From positions 57,164-121,163 of the forward strand of contig NZ_JACNMP010000010.1 in assembly GCF_017592335.1 (NCBI RefSeq): a stretch of 64,000 nt of DNA. The letters are read 5' to 3'. A program made the translations under genes and the position numbers. Source of the DNA: Pseudaestuariivita rosea. Its GTDB lineage: Bacteria > Pseudomonadota > Alphaproteobacteria > Rhodobacterales > Rhodobacteraceae. Below the pieces are notes generated by a model, which did not search any database, was not told the DNA's origin, and was given only the letters and a program-made list of their open reading frames with translations. This document shows, in pieces, positions 63,874 to 64,000 of this stretch; the stretch's first letter is position 1, and every line of letters begins with the position of its first letter.

Positions 63874-64000
63874 TAGAGCGTGATGAAATCGACCTGAATC
63901 AAGGGGGATTCACATAGGCTTATTTTGCTGATTCACTGTCGCCGACCACAAGATGGAGGGCGAGCAGTGGGTAAGGCACTTTCGATGGACCTTCGGGAGA
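63874..64000 (+). mobile_element. IS630-family element, left end (cut by window edge)
   Basis: A GTG at 63967 opens MGKALSMDLRE, the usual start of IS630-family transposases, and the window ends after 11 codons. About 90 bp upstream, after a TA dinucleotide (63874-63875), begins GAGCGTGATGAAATCGACC, a likely terminal inverted repeat; IS630 elements insert at TA. The stretch between yejF and this end (63735-63873) shows no gene. Confidence 0.7.

Overview
The window looks like an alphaproteobacterial chromosome segment, most likely from the Roseobacter group of Rhodobacterales. The reasons are the infA-maf-RNase G/E-yacG-tRNA-Phe order, the many ABC-transporter and catabolic genes, the YejABEF importer and the insertion-sequence types. 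No rRNA or species-specific marker is visible, so the genus is not assigned. No CRISPR array was seen.

Region 1 (1-14,410) is part of a non-flagellar type III secretion system (T3SS). A leftward operon reads sctI-J-K-L-N-O-Q and runs off the left edge. A rightward block holds a secretin N-terminal protein, two probable secreted proteins, a needle candidate, sctD, a small protein, a TPR protein, sctV, a second stand-alone secretin-type domain and a two-component system. The block ends with an effector-like protein and a terminator. The order resembles the rhizobial (Rhc) branch, in which the secretin is split. Matching direct repeats (GTAAG, 11-bp phase) lie upstream of sctI and of the last secreted-protein candidate, suggesting that the local OmpR-type regulator controls both. 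SctR, S, T, U and the secretin ring domain are not in the window.

Region 2 (14,700-24,790) holds an RND efflux pair, a degenerate IS5-family fragment, small hypothetical genes, a DUF1611/amino-acid racemase pair, a secreted protein with seven Trp-Cys repeats, and two broken IS3-family fragments.

Region 3 (about 24,783-32,377) is a decayed phage-like element beside tRNA-Phe. It has a 5'-truncated RepA-type ATPase, an iteron-rich segment, terminase, portal, a protease-capsid fusion, connectors, excisionase and integrase, but no tail, lysis or late-regulatory genes. This content resembles capsid-forming phage satellites (cf-PICI type). The small terminase has an in-frame amber codon, the portal has an opal codon 33 residues early, and the large terminase appears to have lost its C-terminal half.

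Region 4 (32,378-39,815) is core genome: tRNA-Phe, yacG (57 codons), RNase G/E, maf, infA, a periplasmic protein with two PilJ-N-like domains, glpK and an Lhr-type helicase.

Region 5 (39,860-54,572) is a large leftward catabolic cluster with one divergent gene. It contains an ABC importer, three SnoaL/NTF2-like proteins, a HisD-like dehydrogenase, VOC, SDR, LacI regulator, bicupin, methyltransferase, MetE-like protein, hydrolase and RraA-like lyase. The substrate is unknown. A LacI-type operator sits in the divergent promoter region.

Region 6 (54,582-64,000) has a rhomboid protease, tRNA-Leu(UAA), a two-gene RNA-repair cassette (RNA ligase plus HD-Pnk) directly beside that tRNA, the yejABEF peptide importer, and the left end of an IS630-family element cut by the window edge.
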